A DNA stretch of 64,000 nt from Costus lasius (taxonomy: Eukaryota; Streptophyta; Magnoliopsida; Zingiberales; Costaceae): positions 69,945,843 through 70,009,842 of the forward strand of contig CM050448.1 in NCBI GenBank assembly GCA_027563935.2, written 5' to 3'. The position numbers and the translations under genes were made by a program. The notes under the pieces are model-generated. The model worked only from the letters and a program-made list of their open reading frames with translations. It ran no database searches and had not been told where the DNA came from. Below, one piece after another: positions 49,401-63,860 of the stretch; the first letter of the stretch is position 1, and every line of letters starts with the position of its first letter.

Positions 49401-52400
49401 ATCTTATTCTCATTCTTAATTATAACATTGATTTTTTTCTTGATAATTATCTTCATCTTCATTTTGATCTCAGTTTTGATCTAAGATTTCAGTTTTACTC
49501 TTATAATCTTCATCTTTATCTTGCCCCTAATATTTATCTTAAACTCGATTTTGATCTATATGGAGATATTGAGTTTTAATCTTGATATTAATATTTATAT
49601 TTATCGTGGTCTTTTAATAATGAGGATGTTGATCTTGATTATGATCCATATTTGATGTTTATCATTTTGAAATCTTAATTTAATATTGAGTTTTTTTATG
49701 ATCATGGTGTTGATCTTGATTTTAATCATGATTTCAAACTTCATCTTATGATATTCAACTTTATCCACTTTTTAATCTTAATCATAAACTCAATTTTGAT
49801 TTTGTTTGTAATCTTGTCTTCAATCTTAATATTGTTATTGATATTGTTATTGATGTAATCATGATGAAAATTTTGAACTCGATTATGAGCTTTAATTATT
49901 ATTAATCTTATTCTCATTCTTAATTATAACATTGATTTTATTATTGATAATTATCTTCATCTTCATTTTGATCTTAATTTTTGATCTCAGATTTCAGTTT
50001 TAATCTTATATCTTCATCTTTATTTTGCTCCTAATATTCATCTTAAACTCGATTTTGAACTCTATGGAGATATTGAGTTTTAATCTTGATATTAATATTT
50101 ATATTTATCTTGGTCTTTTAATAATGAGGATGTTGATCTTGATTATGATCCATATTTGATGTTTATCATTTTGCAATCTTAATTTAATATTAATTTTGTT
50201 CCTGATCATGATGTTGATCTTGATTTTAATCAGTATTTCAAACTTCATCTTATGATATTCATCTTTATCTTCTTTTTAATCTTAATCTTAAACACGATTT
50301 TGATCTTGTTGGTAATCTTGGTTTTCAATCTTGATATTGTTATTGATGTTGATATTGATATAATCATGATGAAAATTTTGAACTCGATTATGAGCTTTAA
50401 TTGTTATTAATCTTATTCTCATTCTTAATTATAACATTATTTTTATTCTTGAAAATTATCTTCTTCTTCATTTTGATCTCAGTTTTGGTCTCTTATTTTA
50501 GTTTTAATCATATAATCTTCATCTTTATCTTACTTCTAATATTCATCTTAAAGTCGATTTTGATCTCGGTGGTAATATTGATTTTCAATCTTGATAATAT
50601 AATTTATATTTATCTTTATCTTTTAATATTGAGGACGTTGATCTTTATTATGATCCATATTTGATGTTTATCACTTTGCAATCTTAATTTAATATTGATT
50701 TTGTTCATGATCATGATGTTTATCTTGATTTTAATCATGATTTCAAACTTCATCTTATGATATTCATCTTTATCTTCTTTTTAATCTTAAACTCGATTTT
50801 GATCTTGTTTGTAATCTTGGTTTTCAATCTTGATATTGTTATTGATATTGATATTGATCTAATCATGATGAACATTTTGAACTCGATTATGAGCTTTAAT
50901 TGTTATTAATCTTTTTCTCATTCTTAATTATAACATTATTTTTATTCTTAAAAATTATCTTCTTCTTCATTTTGATCTCAGTTTTGGTCTCTTATTGATC
51001 TTGATTATGATCCATATTTGACCTTTATCATTTTGCAATCTTAATTTGACATTGATTTTGTTCATGATCATGATGTTGATCTTGATTTTAATCATGATTT
51101 CAAACTTCATCTTATGATATTCATCTTTATCTTCTTTTTAATCTTAATCTTAAACTCGATTTTGATCTTGTTTGTAATCTTGGTCTTCAATCTTGATATT
51201 GTTATTAATATTGATATTGATCTAATCATGATGAAAATTTTGAACTCGATTATGAACTTTAATTGTTATTAATATTATTCACATTCTTAATTATAACATT
51301 GATTTTATTCTTGATAATTATATTCTTCTTCATTTTGATCTCAGTTTTGATCTCATATTTCAGTTTTAATCTTATAATCTTCATCTTTATCTTGCTCCTA
51401 ATATTCATCTTAAACTCGATTTTGATCTCTGTGGAAATATTGTTTTTTAATCTTGATATTAATATTTATATTTATCTTGGTCTTCTAATGATGAGGATGT
51501 TGATCTGGATTATGATCCATATTTGATGTTTATCATTTTGAAATCTTAATTTAATATTGATTTTGTTCATGATCATGATGATGATCTTGATTTTAATCAT
51601 GATTTCAAACTTCATCTTATGATATTCATCTTTATCTTCTTTTTAATCTTAATCTTAAACTCGATTTTGATCTTGTTTGTAATCTTAGTCCAAAATCTTG
51701 ATATTGTTATTAATGTTGATATTGATCTAATCATGATGAAAATTTTGAACTCGATTAAGAATTTTAATTGTTATTAATCTTATTCTTATTCTTAATTATA
51801 ACATTGATTTTATTCTTGATAATTATCTTCATCTTCATTTTGATCTCAGTTTTGATCTCAGATTTCAGTTTTAATCTTATAATCTTCATCTTTATCTTGC
51901 TCCTAATATTCATCTTAAACTCGATTTTGATCTCTATAGAGATATTGAGTTTTAATCTTGATATTAACATTTATATTTATCTTGGTCTTTTAATAATGAG
52001 GATGTTGATCCTGATTATGATCCATATTTGATGTTTATCATTTTGGAATCTTAATTTAATATTGATTTTGTTCATGATCATGATGTTGATCTTGATTTTA
52101 ATCATGATTTCAAACTCTTTCTTATGATATTCATCTTTATCTTCTTTTTAATCTTAATCTTAAACACAATTTTGATCTTGTTCGTAATCTTGGTCTTCAA
52201 TCTTGATATTGTTATTGATATTGATATTGATCTAATCATGATGAAAATTTTGAACTCGATCATGAGCTTTAATTGTTATTAATCTTATTCTCATTCTTAA
52301 TTATAACATTGATTTTATTCTTGATAATTATCTTCATCTTCATTTTGATCTTAGTTTTGATCTCAAATTTCAGTTTTAATCTTATATCTTCATCTATATT

Positions 52401-52500
52401 TTGCTGCTAATATTCATCTTAAACTCGATTTTGATCTCTATGGAGATATTGAGTTTTAATCTTGATATTAATATTTATATTTATCTTGGTCATTTAATGA
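43500..52500 (+). repeat. Satellite segmental duplication of about 4.5 kb, copies A and B
   Basis: Copy A is about 43.5-48.1 kb and copy B is about 48.3-52.5 kb. Offsets are 4,784 bp at the start, 4,876 after a 92-bp deletion in A (near 44400), and 4,425 after A carries about 451 extra bases (about 46.03-46.48 kb). Shared private features include the missing base in TGTTGATCTGATTATG (about 43806 and 48590), the ACTATTATTCTC variant, and a truncated monomer in which GGTCTCTTA runs directly into TTGATCTTGATTATG (about 46560 and 50985). Confidence 0.85.
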
Positions 52501-55500
52501 TGAGGATGTTGATCTTTATTATGATCCATATTTGAGGTTTATCATTTTGAAATCTTAATTTAATATTGATTTTGTTCATGATCATGATGTTGATCTTGAT
52601 TTTAATCATAATTTCAAACTTCATCTTATGATATTCATCTTTATCTTCTTTTTAATCTTAATCTTAAACTCGATTTTGATCTTGTTTGTAATCTTGGTTT
52701 TCAATCTTGATATTGTTATTGATATTGATATTGATCTAATCATGATGAAAATTTTGAACTCGATTATGAGCTTTAATTGTTATTAATCTTATTCTCATTC
52801 TTAATTATAACATTATTTTTCTTCTTGAAAATTATCTTCTTCTTCATTTTGATCTCAGTTTTGGTCTCTTATTTTAGTTTTAATCATCTAATTCTCATCT
52901 TTATCTTGCTCCTAATATTCAACTTAAACTCGATTTTGATCTCTATGGAGATATTGAGTTTTAATCTTGATATTAATATTTATATTTATCTTGGTCTTTT
53001 AATAATGAGGATGTTGATCTTGATTATGATCCATGTTTGATGTTTATCATTTTGGAATCTTAATTTAATATTGATTTTGTTCCTGATCATGATGTTGATC
53101 TTGATTTTAATCATGATTTCAAACTTCATCTTATGATATTCATCTTTATCTTCTTTTTAATCTTAATCTTCAACTCGATTTTGATCTTGTTTGTAATCTT
53201 GGTTTTCAATCTTGATATTGTTATTGATATTGATATTGATCTAATCATGATGAAAATTTTGAACTCGATTATGAGCTTTAATTGTTATCAATCTTATTTT
53301 CATTCTTAATTATAACATTGATTTTATTCTTGAAAATTATCTTCTTCTTCATTTTGATCTCAGTTTTGGTCTCTTATTTTAGTTTTAATCTTCTAATTCT
53401 CATCTTTATCTTGCTCCTAATATTCAACGTAAACTCGATTTTGATCTCTATGGAGATATTGAGTTTTAATCTTGATATTAATATTTATATTTATCTTGGT
53501 CTTTTAATAATGAGGATGTTGATCTTGATTATGATCCATATTTGATATTTATCATTTTGGAATCTTAATTTAATATTGATTTTGTTCCTGATCATGATGT
53601 TGATCTTGATTAAAATCAAGATTTCAAACTTCATCTTATGATATGCATCTTTATCTTCTTTTTAATCTTAATCTTAAACTCGATTTTGATCTTGTTTGTA
53701 ATCTTGGTCTTCAATCTTCATATTGTTATTGATATTGATATTGATCTAATCATGATGAAAATTTTGAACTCGATTATGAACTTTAATTGTTATTAATATT
53801 ATTCTCATTCTTAATTATAACATTGATTTTATTCTTGATAATTATCTTCTTCTTCATTTTGATCTCAGTTTTGATCTCATATTTCAGTTTTAATCTTATA
53901 ATCTTCATCTTTATCTTGCTCTTAATATTAATCTTAAACTCGATTTTGATCTCTGTGGAAATATTGATTTTTAATCTTGATATTAATATTTATATTTATC
54001 TTGGTCTTCTAATGATGAGGATGTTGATCTTGATTATGATCCATATTTGATGTTTATCATTTTGAAATCTTAATTTAATATTGATTTTGTTCATGATCAT
54101 GATGATGATCTTGATTTTAATCATGATTTCAAACTTCATCTTATGATATTCATCTTTATCTTCTTTTTAATCTTAATCTTAAACTCGATTTTGATCTTGT
54201 TTGTAATCTTAGTCTAAAATCTTGATATTGTTATTAATGTTGATATTGATCTAATCATGATGAAAATTTTGAACTCGATTAAGAATTTTAATTGTTATTA
54301 ATCTTATTCTTATTCTTAATTATAACATTGATTTTATTCTTGATAATTATCTTCATCTTCATTTTGATCTCAGTTTTGATCTCAGATTTCAGTTTTAATC
54401 TTATAATCTTCATCTTTATCTTGCTCCTAATATTCATCTTAAACTCGATTTTGATCTCTATAGAGATATTGAGTTTTAATCTTGATATTAACATTTATAT
54501 TTATCTTGGTCTTTTAATAATGAGGATGTTGATCCGGATTATGATCCATATTTGATGTTTATCTTTTTGGAATCTTAATTTAATATTGATTTTGTTCATG
54601 ATCATGATGTTGATCTTGATTTTAATCTTGATTTCAAACTCTTTCTTATGATATTCATCTTTATCTTCTTTTTAATCTTAATCTTAAACACAATTTTGAT
54701 CTTGTTCGTAATCTTGGTCTTCAATCTTGATATTGTTATTGATATTGATATTGATCTAATCATGATGAAAATTTTGAACTCGATCATGAGCTTTAATTGT
54801 TATTAATCTTATTCTCATTCTTAATTATAACATTGATTTTATTCTTGATAATTATCTTCATCTTCATTTTGATCTTAGTTTTGATCTCAAATTTCAGCTT
54901 TAATCTTATATCTTCATCTTTATTTTGCTGCTAATATTCATCTTAAACTCGATTTTGATCTCTATGGAGATATTGAGTTTTAATCTTGATATTAATATTT
55001 ATATTTATCTTGGTCATTTAATGATGAGGATGTTGATCTTGATTATGATCCATATTTGATGTTTATCATTTTGAAATCTTAATTTAATATTAATTTTGTT
55101 CCTGATCATGATGTTGATCTTGATTTTAATCATAATTTCAAACTTCATCTTATGATATTCATCTTTATCTTCTTTTTAATCTTAATCTTAAACTCGATTT
55201 TGATCTTGTTTGTAATCTTGGTTTTCAATCTTGATATTGTTATTGATATTGATATTGATCTAATCATGATGAAAATTTTGAACTCGATTATGAGCTTTAA
55301 TTGTTATTAATCTTATTCTCATTCTTAATTATAACATTATTTTTCTTCTTGAAAATTATCTTCTTCTTCATTTTGATCTCAGTTTTGGTCTCTTATTTTA
55401 GTTTTAATCATCTAATTCTCATCTTTATCTTGCTCCTAATATTCAACTTAAACTCGATTTTGATCTCTATGGAGATATTGAGTTTTAATCTTGATATTAA

Positions 55501-57825
55501 TATTTATATTTATCTTGGTCTTTTAATAATGAGGATGTTGATCTTGATTATGATCCATGTTTGATGTTTATCATATTGGAATCTTAATTTAATATTGATT
55601 TTGTTCCTGATCATGATGTTGATCTTGATTTTAATCATGATTTCAAACTTCATCTTATGATATTCATCTTTATCTTCTTTTTAATCTTAATCTTCAACTC
55701 GATTTTGATCTTGTTTTTAATCTTGGTTTTCAATCTTGATATTGTTATTGATATTGATATTGATCTAATCATGATGAAAATTTTGAACTCGATTATGAGC
55801 TTTAATTGTTATCAATCTTATTTTCATTCTTAATTATAACATTGATTTTATTCTTGAAAATTATCTTCTTCTTCATTTTGATCTCAGTTTTGGTCTCTTA
55901 TTTTAGTTTTAATCTTCTAATTCTCATCTTTATCTTGCTCCTAATATTCAACTTAAACTCGATTTTGATCTCTATGGAGATATTGAGTTTTAATCTTGAT
56001 ATTAATATTTATATTTATCTTGGTCTTTTAATAATGAGGACGTTGATCTTGATTATGATCCATATTTGATGTTTATCATTTTGGAATCTTAATTTAATAT
56101 TGATTTTGTTCCTGATCATGATGTTGATCTTGATTAAAATCAAGATTTCAAACTTCATCTTATGATATGCATCTTTATCTTCTTTTTAATCTTAATCTTA
56201 AACTCGATTTTGATCTTGTTTGTAATCTTGGTCTTCAATCTTCATATTGTTATTGATATTGATATTGATCTAATCATGATGAAAATTTTGAACTCGATCA
56301 TGAGCTTTAATTGTTATTAATCTTATTCTCATTCTTAATTATAACATTGATTTTATTCTTGATAATTATCTTCATCTTCATTTTGATCTTAGTTTTGATC
56401 TCAAATTTCAGCTTTAATCTTATATCTTCATCTTTATTTTGCTGCTAATATTCATCTTAAACTCGATTTTGATCTCTATGGAGATATTGAGTTTTAATCT
56501 TGATATTAATATTTATATTTATCTTGGTCATTTAATGATGAGGATGTTGATCTTGATTATGATCCATATTTGATGTTTATCATTTTGAAATCTTAATTTA
56601 ATATTAATTTTGCTCCTGATCATGATGTTGATCTTGATTTTAATCATAATTTCAAACTTCATCTTATGATATTCATCTTTATCTTCTTTTTAATCTTAAT
56701 CTTAAACTCGATTTTGATCTTGTTTGTAATCTTGGTTTTCAATCTTGATATTGTTATTGATATTGATATTGATCTAATCATGATGAAAATTTTGAACTCG
56801 ATTATGAGCTTTAATTGTTATTAATCTTATTCTCATTCTTAATTATAACATTATTTTTCTTCTTGAAAATTATCTTCTTCTTCATTTTGATCTCAGTTTT
56901 GGTCTCTTATTTTAGTTTTAATCTTCTAATTCTCATCTTTATCTTGCTCCTAATATTCAACTTAAACTCGATTTTGATCTCTATGGAGATATTGAGTTTT
57001 AATCTTGATATTAATATTTATATTTATCTTGGTCTTTTAATAATGAGGATGTTGATCTTGATTATGATCCATGTTTGATGTTTATCATTTTGGAATCTTA
57101 ATTTAATATTGATTTTGTTCCTGATCATGATGTTGATCTTGATTTTAATCATGATTTCAAACTTCATCTTATGATATTCATCTTTATCTTCTTTTTAATC
57201 TTAATCTTCAACTCGATTTTGATCTTGTTTGTAATCTTGGTTTTCAATCTTGATATTGTTATTGATATTGATATTGATCTAATCATGATGAAAATTTTGA
57301 ACTCGATTATGAGCTTTAATTGTTATCAATCTTATTTTCATTCTTAATTATAACATTGATTTTATTCTTGAAAATTATCTTCTTCTTCATTTTGATCTCA
57401 GTTTTGGTCTCTTATTTTAGTTTTAATCTTCTAATTCTCATCTTTATCTTGCTCCTAATATTCAACTTAAACTCGATTTTGATCTCTATGGAGATATTGA
57501 GTTTTAATCTTGATATTAATATTTATATTTATCTTGGTCTTTTAATAATGAGGATGTTGATCTTGATTATGATCCATATTTGATGTTTATCATTTTGGAA
57601 TCTTAATTTAATATTGATTTTGTTCCTGATCATGATGTTGATCTTGATTAAAATCAAGATTTCAAACTTCATCTTATGATATGCATCTTTATCTTCTTTT
57701 TAATCTTAATCTTAAACTCGATTTTGATCTTGTTTGTAATCTTGGTCTTCAATCTTCATATTGTTATTGATATTGATATTGATCTAATCATGATGAAAAT
57801 TTTGAACTCGATTATGAACTTTAAT
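51768..57825 (+). repeat. Overlapping five- and three-monomer satellite duplications
   Basis: Blocks recur at 2,524-bp spacing (51768 with 54292, 52777 with 55301, 53282 with 55806) and then at 1,514-bp spacing (55301 with 56815, 55806 with 57320). A further match at 4,038 bp links 53787 with 57825 and 54292 with 58330. Markers include ATTTTTCTTCTTGAAAATT, GATCCATGTTTG and the small inversion GATTAAAATC. This indicates successive unequal exchanges with different register lengths. Confidence 0.8.
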
Positions 57826-59809
57826 TGTTATTAATATTATTCTCATTCTTAATTATAACATTGATTTTATTCTTGATAATTATCTTCTTCTTCATTTTGA
57901 TCTCAGTTTTGAACTCATATTTCAGTTTTAATCTTATAATCTTCATCTTTATCTTGCTCTTAATATTAATCTTAAACTCGATTTTGATCTCTGTGGAAAT
58001 ATTGATTTTTAATCTTGATATTAATATTTATATTTATCTTGGTCTTCTAATGATGAGGATGTTGATCTTGATTATGATCCATATTTGATGTTTATCATTT
58101 TGAAATCTTAATTTAATATTGATTTTGTTCATGATCATGATGATGATCTTGATTTTAATCATGATTTCAAACTTCATCTTATGATATTCATCTTTATCTT
58201 CTTTTTAATCTTAATCTTAAACTCGATTTTGATCTTGTTTGTAATCTTAGTCTAAAATCTTGATATTGTTATTAATGTTGATATTGATCTAATCATGATG
58301 AAAATTTTGAACTCGATTAAGAATTTTAATTGTTATTAATCTTATTCTTATTCTTAATTATAACATTGATTTTATTCTTGATAATTATCTTTATCTTCAT
58401 TTTGATCTCAGTTTTGATCTCAGATTTCAGTTTTAATCTTATAATCTTCATCTTTATCTTGCTCCTAATATTCATCTTAAACTCGATTTTGATCTCTATA
58501 GAGATATTGAGTTTTAATCTTGATATTAATATTTATATTTATCTTGGTCTTTTAATAATGAGGATGTTGATCCTGATTATGATCCATATTTGATGTTTAT
58601 CATTTTGGAATCTTAATTTAATATTGATTTTGTTCATGATCATGATGTTGATCTTGATTTTAATCATGATTTCAAACTCTTTCTTATGATATTCATCTTT
58701 ATCTTCTTTTTAATCTTAATCTTAAACACAATTTTGATCTTGTTCGTAATCTTGGTCTTCAATCTTGATATTGTTATTGATATTGATATTGATCTAATCA
58801 TGATGAAAATTTTGAACTCGATCATGAGCTTTAATTGTTATTAATCTTATTCTCATTCTTAATTATAACATTGATTTTATTCTTGATAATTATCTTCATC
58901 TTCATTTTGATCTTAGTTTTGATCTCAAATTTCAGTTTTAATTTTATATCTTCATCTTTATTTTGCTGCTAATATTCATCTTAAACTCGATTTTGATCTC
59001 TATGGAGATATTGAGTTTTAATCTTGATATTAATATTTATATTTATCTTGGTCTTTTAATAATGAGGATGTTGATCCTGATTATGATCCATATTTGATGT
59101 TTATCATTTTGGAATCTTAATTTAATATTGATTTTGTTCATGATCATGATGTTGATCTTGATTTTAATCATGATTTCAAACTCTTTCTTATGATATTCAT
59201 CTTTATCTTCTTTTTAATCTTAATCTTAAACACAATTTTGATCTTGTTCGTAATCTTGGTCTTCAATCTTGATATTGTTATTGATATTGATATTGATCTA
59301 ATCATGATGAAAATTTTGAACTCGATCATGAGCTTTAATTGTTATTAATCTTATTCTCATTCTTAATTATAACATTGATTTTATTCTTGATAATTATCTT
59401 CATCTTCATTTTGATCTTAGTTTTGATCTCAAATTTCAGTTTTATTCTTATATCTTCATCTTTATTTTGCTGCTAATATTCATCTTAAACTCGATTTTGA
59501 TCTCTATGGAGATATTGAGTTTTAATCTTGATATTAATATTTATATTTATCTTGGTCTTTTAATAATGAGGATGTTGATCTTGATTATGATCCATGTTTG
59601 ATGTTTATCATTTTGGAATCTTAATTTAATATTGATTTTGTTCCTGATCATGATGTTGATCTTGATTTTAATCATGATTTCAAACTTCATCTTATGATAT
59701 TCATCTTTATCTTCTTTTTAATCTTAATCTTAAAATCGATTTTGATCTTGTTTGTAATCTTGGTTTTCAATCTTGATATTGTTATTGATATTGATATTGA
59801 TCTAATCAT

Positions 59810-62800
59810 GATAAAAATTTTGAACTCGATTATGAGCTTTAATTGTTATTAATCTTATTTTCATTCTTAATTATAACATTGATTTTATTCTTGAAAATTA
59901 TCTTCTTCTTCATTTTGATCTCAGTTTTGGTCTCTTATTTTAGTTTTAATCTTCTAATTCTCATCTTTATCTTGCTCCTAATATTCAACTTAAACTCGAT
60001 TTTGATCTCTATGGAGATATTGAGTTTTAATCTTGATATTAATATTTATATTTATCTTGGTCTTTTAATAATGAGGATGTTGATCTTGATTATGATCCAT
60101 GTTTGATGTTTATCATTTTGGAATCTTAATTTAATATTGATTTTGTTCCTGATCATGATGTTGATCTTGATTTTAATCATGATTTCAAACTTCATCTTAT
60201 GATATTCATCTTTATCTTCTTTTTAATCTTAATCTTCAATTCGATTTTGATCTTGTTTGTAATCTTGGTTTTCAATCTTGATATTGTTATTGATATTGAT
60301 ATTGATCTAATCATGATGAAAATTTTGAACTCGATTATGAGCTTTAATTGTTATCAATCTTATTTTCATTCTTAATTATAACATTGATTTTATTCTTGAA
60401 AATTATCTTCTTCTTCATTTTGATCTCAGTTTTGGTCTCTTATTTTAGTTTTAATCTTCTAATTCTCATCTTTATCTTGCTCCTAATATTCAACTTAAAC
60501 TCGATTTTGATCTCTATGGAGATATTGAGTTTTAATCTTGATTTTAATATTTATATTTATCTTGGTCTTTTAATAATGAGGATGTTGATCTTGATTATGA
60601 TCCATATTTGATGTTTATCATTTTGGAATCTTAATTTAATATTGATTTTGTTCCTGATCATGATGTTGATCTTGATTAAAATCAAGATTTCAAACTTCAT
60701 CGTATGATATGCATCTTTATCTTCTTTTTATTCTTAATCTTAAACTCGATTTTGATCTTGTTTGTAATACTGGTCTTCAATCTTCATATTGTTATTGATA
60801 TTGATATTGATCTAATCATGATGAAAATTTTGAACTCGATTATGAACTTTAATTGTTATTAATATTATTCTCATTCTTAATTATAACATTGATTTTATTC
60901 TTGATAATTATCTTCTTCTTCATTTTGATCTCAATTTTGTTCTCATATTTCAGTTTTAATCTTATAATCTTCATCTTTATCTTGCTCTTAATATTAATCT
61001 TAAACTCGATTTTGATCTCTGTGGAAATATTGATTTTTAATCTTGATATTAATATTTATATTTATCTTGGTCTTCTAATGATGAGGATGTTGATCTTGAT
61101 TATGATCCATATTTGATGTTTATCATTTTGAAATCTTAATTTAATATTGATTTTGTTCCTGATCATGATGTTGATCTTGATTTTAATCATGATTTCAAAC
61201 TTCATCTTATGATATTCATCTTTATCTTCTTTTTAATCTTAATCTTAAACTCGATTTTGATCTTGTTTGTAATCTTGGTTTTCAATCTTGATATTGTTAT
61301 TGATATTGATATTGATCTAATCATGATAAAAATTTTGAACTCGATTATGAGCTTTAATTGTTATTAATCTTATTTTCATTCTTAATTATAACATTGATTT
61401 TATTCTTGAAAATTATCTTCTTCTTCATTTTGATCTCAGTTTTGGTCTCTTATTTTAGTTTTAATCTTCTAATTCTCATCTTTATCTTGCTCCTAATATT
61501 CATCTTAAACTCGATTTTGATCTCTATGGAGATATTGAGTTTTAATCTTGATATTAATATTTATATTTATCTTGGTCATTTAATGATGAGGATGTTGATC
61601 TTTATTATGATCCATATTTGAGGTTTATCATTTTGAAATCTTAATTTAATATTGATTTTGTTCCTGATCATGATGTTGATCTTGATTTTAATCATGATTT
61701 CAAACTTCATCTTATGATATTCATCTTTATCTTCTTTTTAATCTTAATCTTCAACTCGATTTTGATCTTGTTTGTAATCTTGGTTTTCAATCTTGATATT
61801 GTTATTGATATTGATATTGATCTAATCATGATAAAAATTTTGAACTCGATTATGAGCTTTAATTGTTATTAATCTTATTTTCATTCTTAATTATAACATT
61901 GATTTTATTCTTGAAAATTATCTTCTTCTTCATTTTGATCTCAGTTTTGGTCTCTTATTTTAGTTTTAATCTTCTAATTCTCATCTTTATCTTGCTCCTA
62001 ATATTCAACTTAAACTCGATTTTGATCTCTATGGAGATATTGAGTTTTAATCTTGATATTAATATTTATATTTATCTTGGTCTTTTAATAATGAGGATGT
62101 TGATCTTGATTATGATCCATGTTTGATGTTTATCATTTTGGAATCTTAATTTAATATTGATTTTGTTCCTGATCATGATGTTGATCTTGATTTTAATCAT
62201 GATTTCAAACTTCATCTTATGATATTCATCTTTATCTTCTTTTTAATCTTAATCTTCAATTCGATTTTGATCTTGTTTGTAATCTTGGTTTTCAATCTTG
62301 ATATTGTTATTGATATTGATATTGATCTAATCATGATGAAAATTTTGAACTCGATTATGAGCTTTAATTGTTATCAATCTTATTTTCATTCTTAATTATA
62401 ACATTGATTTTATTCTTGAAAATTATCTTCTTCTTCATTTTGATCTCAGTTTTGGTCTCTTATTTTAGTTTTAATCTTCTAATTCTCATCTTTATCTTGC
62501 TCCTAATATTCAACTTAAACTCGATTTTGATCTCTATGGAGATATTGAGTTTTAATCTTGATTTTAATATTTATATTTATCTTGGTCTTTTAATAATGAG
62601 GATGTTGATCTTGATTATGATCCATATTTGATGTTTATCATTTTGGAATCTTAATTTAATATTGATTTTGTTCCTGATCATGATGTTGATCTTGATTAAA
62701 ATCAAGATTTCAAACTTCATCGTATGATATGCATCTTTATCTTCTTTTTATTCTTAATCTTAAACTCGATTTTGATCTTGTTTGTAATACTGGTCTTCAA

Positions 62801-63860
62801 TCTTCATATTGTTATTGATATTGATATTGATCTAATCATGATGAAAATTTTGAACTCGATTATGAACTTTAATTGTTATTAATATTATTCTCATTCTTAA
62901 TTATAACATTGATTTTATTCTTGATAATTATCTTCTTCTTCATTTTGATCTCAATTTTGTTCTCATATTTCAGTTTTAATCTTATAATCTTCATCTTTAT
63001 CTTGCTCTTAATATTAATCTTAAACTCGATTTTGATCTCTGTGGAAATATTGATTTTTAATCTTGATATTAATATTTATATTTATCTTGGTCTTCTAATG
63101 ATGAGGATGTTGATCTTGATTATGATCCATATTTGATGTTTATCATTTTGAAATCTTAATTTAATATTGATTTTGTTCCTGATCATGATGTTGATCTTGA
63201 TTTTAATCATGATTTCAAACTTCATCTTATGATATTCATCTTTATCTTCTTTTTAATCTTAATCTTAAACTCGATTTTGATCTTGTTTGTAATCTTGGTT
63301 TTCAATCTTGATATTGTTATTGATATTGATATTGATCTAATCATGATAAAAATTTTGAACTCGATTATGAGCTTTAATTGTTATTAATCTTATTTTCATT
63401 CTTAATTATAACATTGATTTTATTCTTGAAAATTATCTTCTTCTTCATTTTGATCTCAGTTTTGGTCTCTTATTTTAGTTTTAATCTTCTAATTCTCATC
63501 TTTATCTTGCTCCTAATATTCATCTTAAACTCGATTTTGATCTCTATGGAGATATTGAGTTTTAATCTTGATATTAATATTTATATTTATCTTGGTCTTT
63601 TAATAATGAGGATGTTGATCTTGATTATGATCCATGTTTGATGTTTATCATTTTGGAATCTTAATTTAATATTGATTTTGTTCCTAATCATGATGTTGAT
63701 CTTGATTTTAATCATGATTTCAAACTTCATCTTATGATATTCATCTTTATCTTCTTTTTAATCTTAATCTTAAACTCGATTTTGATCTTGTTTGTAATCT
63801 TGGTTTTCAATCTTGATATTGTTATTGATATTGATATTGATCTAATCATGATAAAAATTT
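59810..63860 (+). repeat. Two tandem 2,020-bp higher-order satellite units
   Basis: Four successive monomers at 59843, 60348, 60853 and 61358 match those at 61863, 62368, 62873 and 63378, a spacing of exactly 2,020 bp. Private markers shared by both units include TTGATTTTAATATTTATATT in the second monomer, CGTATGATATGCATC, GTAATACTGG and CTCAATTTTGTTCTC. The unit runs to the window edge and may continue beyond it. Confidence 0.9.

Noticed and set aside
63378..63641. Repeated 87-codon hydrophobic frames (MLLILFSFLIITLILFL...) once per satellite monomer, looking like small membrane proteins
   Set aside because: They follow directly from T-rich ATT/CTT/TTT codons, are broken by indels in many monomers, have no recognisable domain, and vary without sign of coding constraint.
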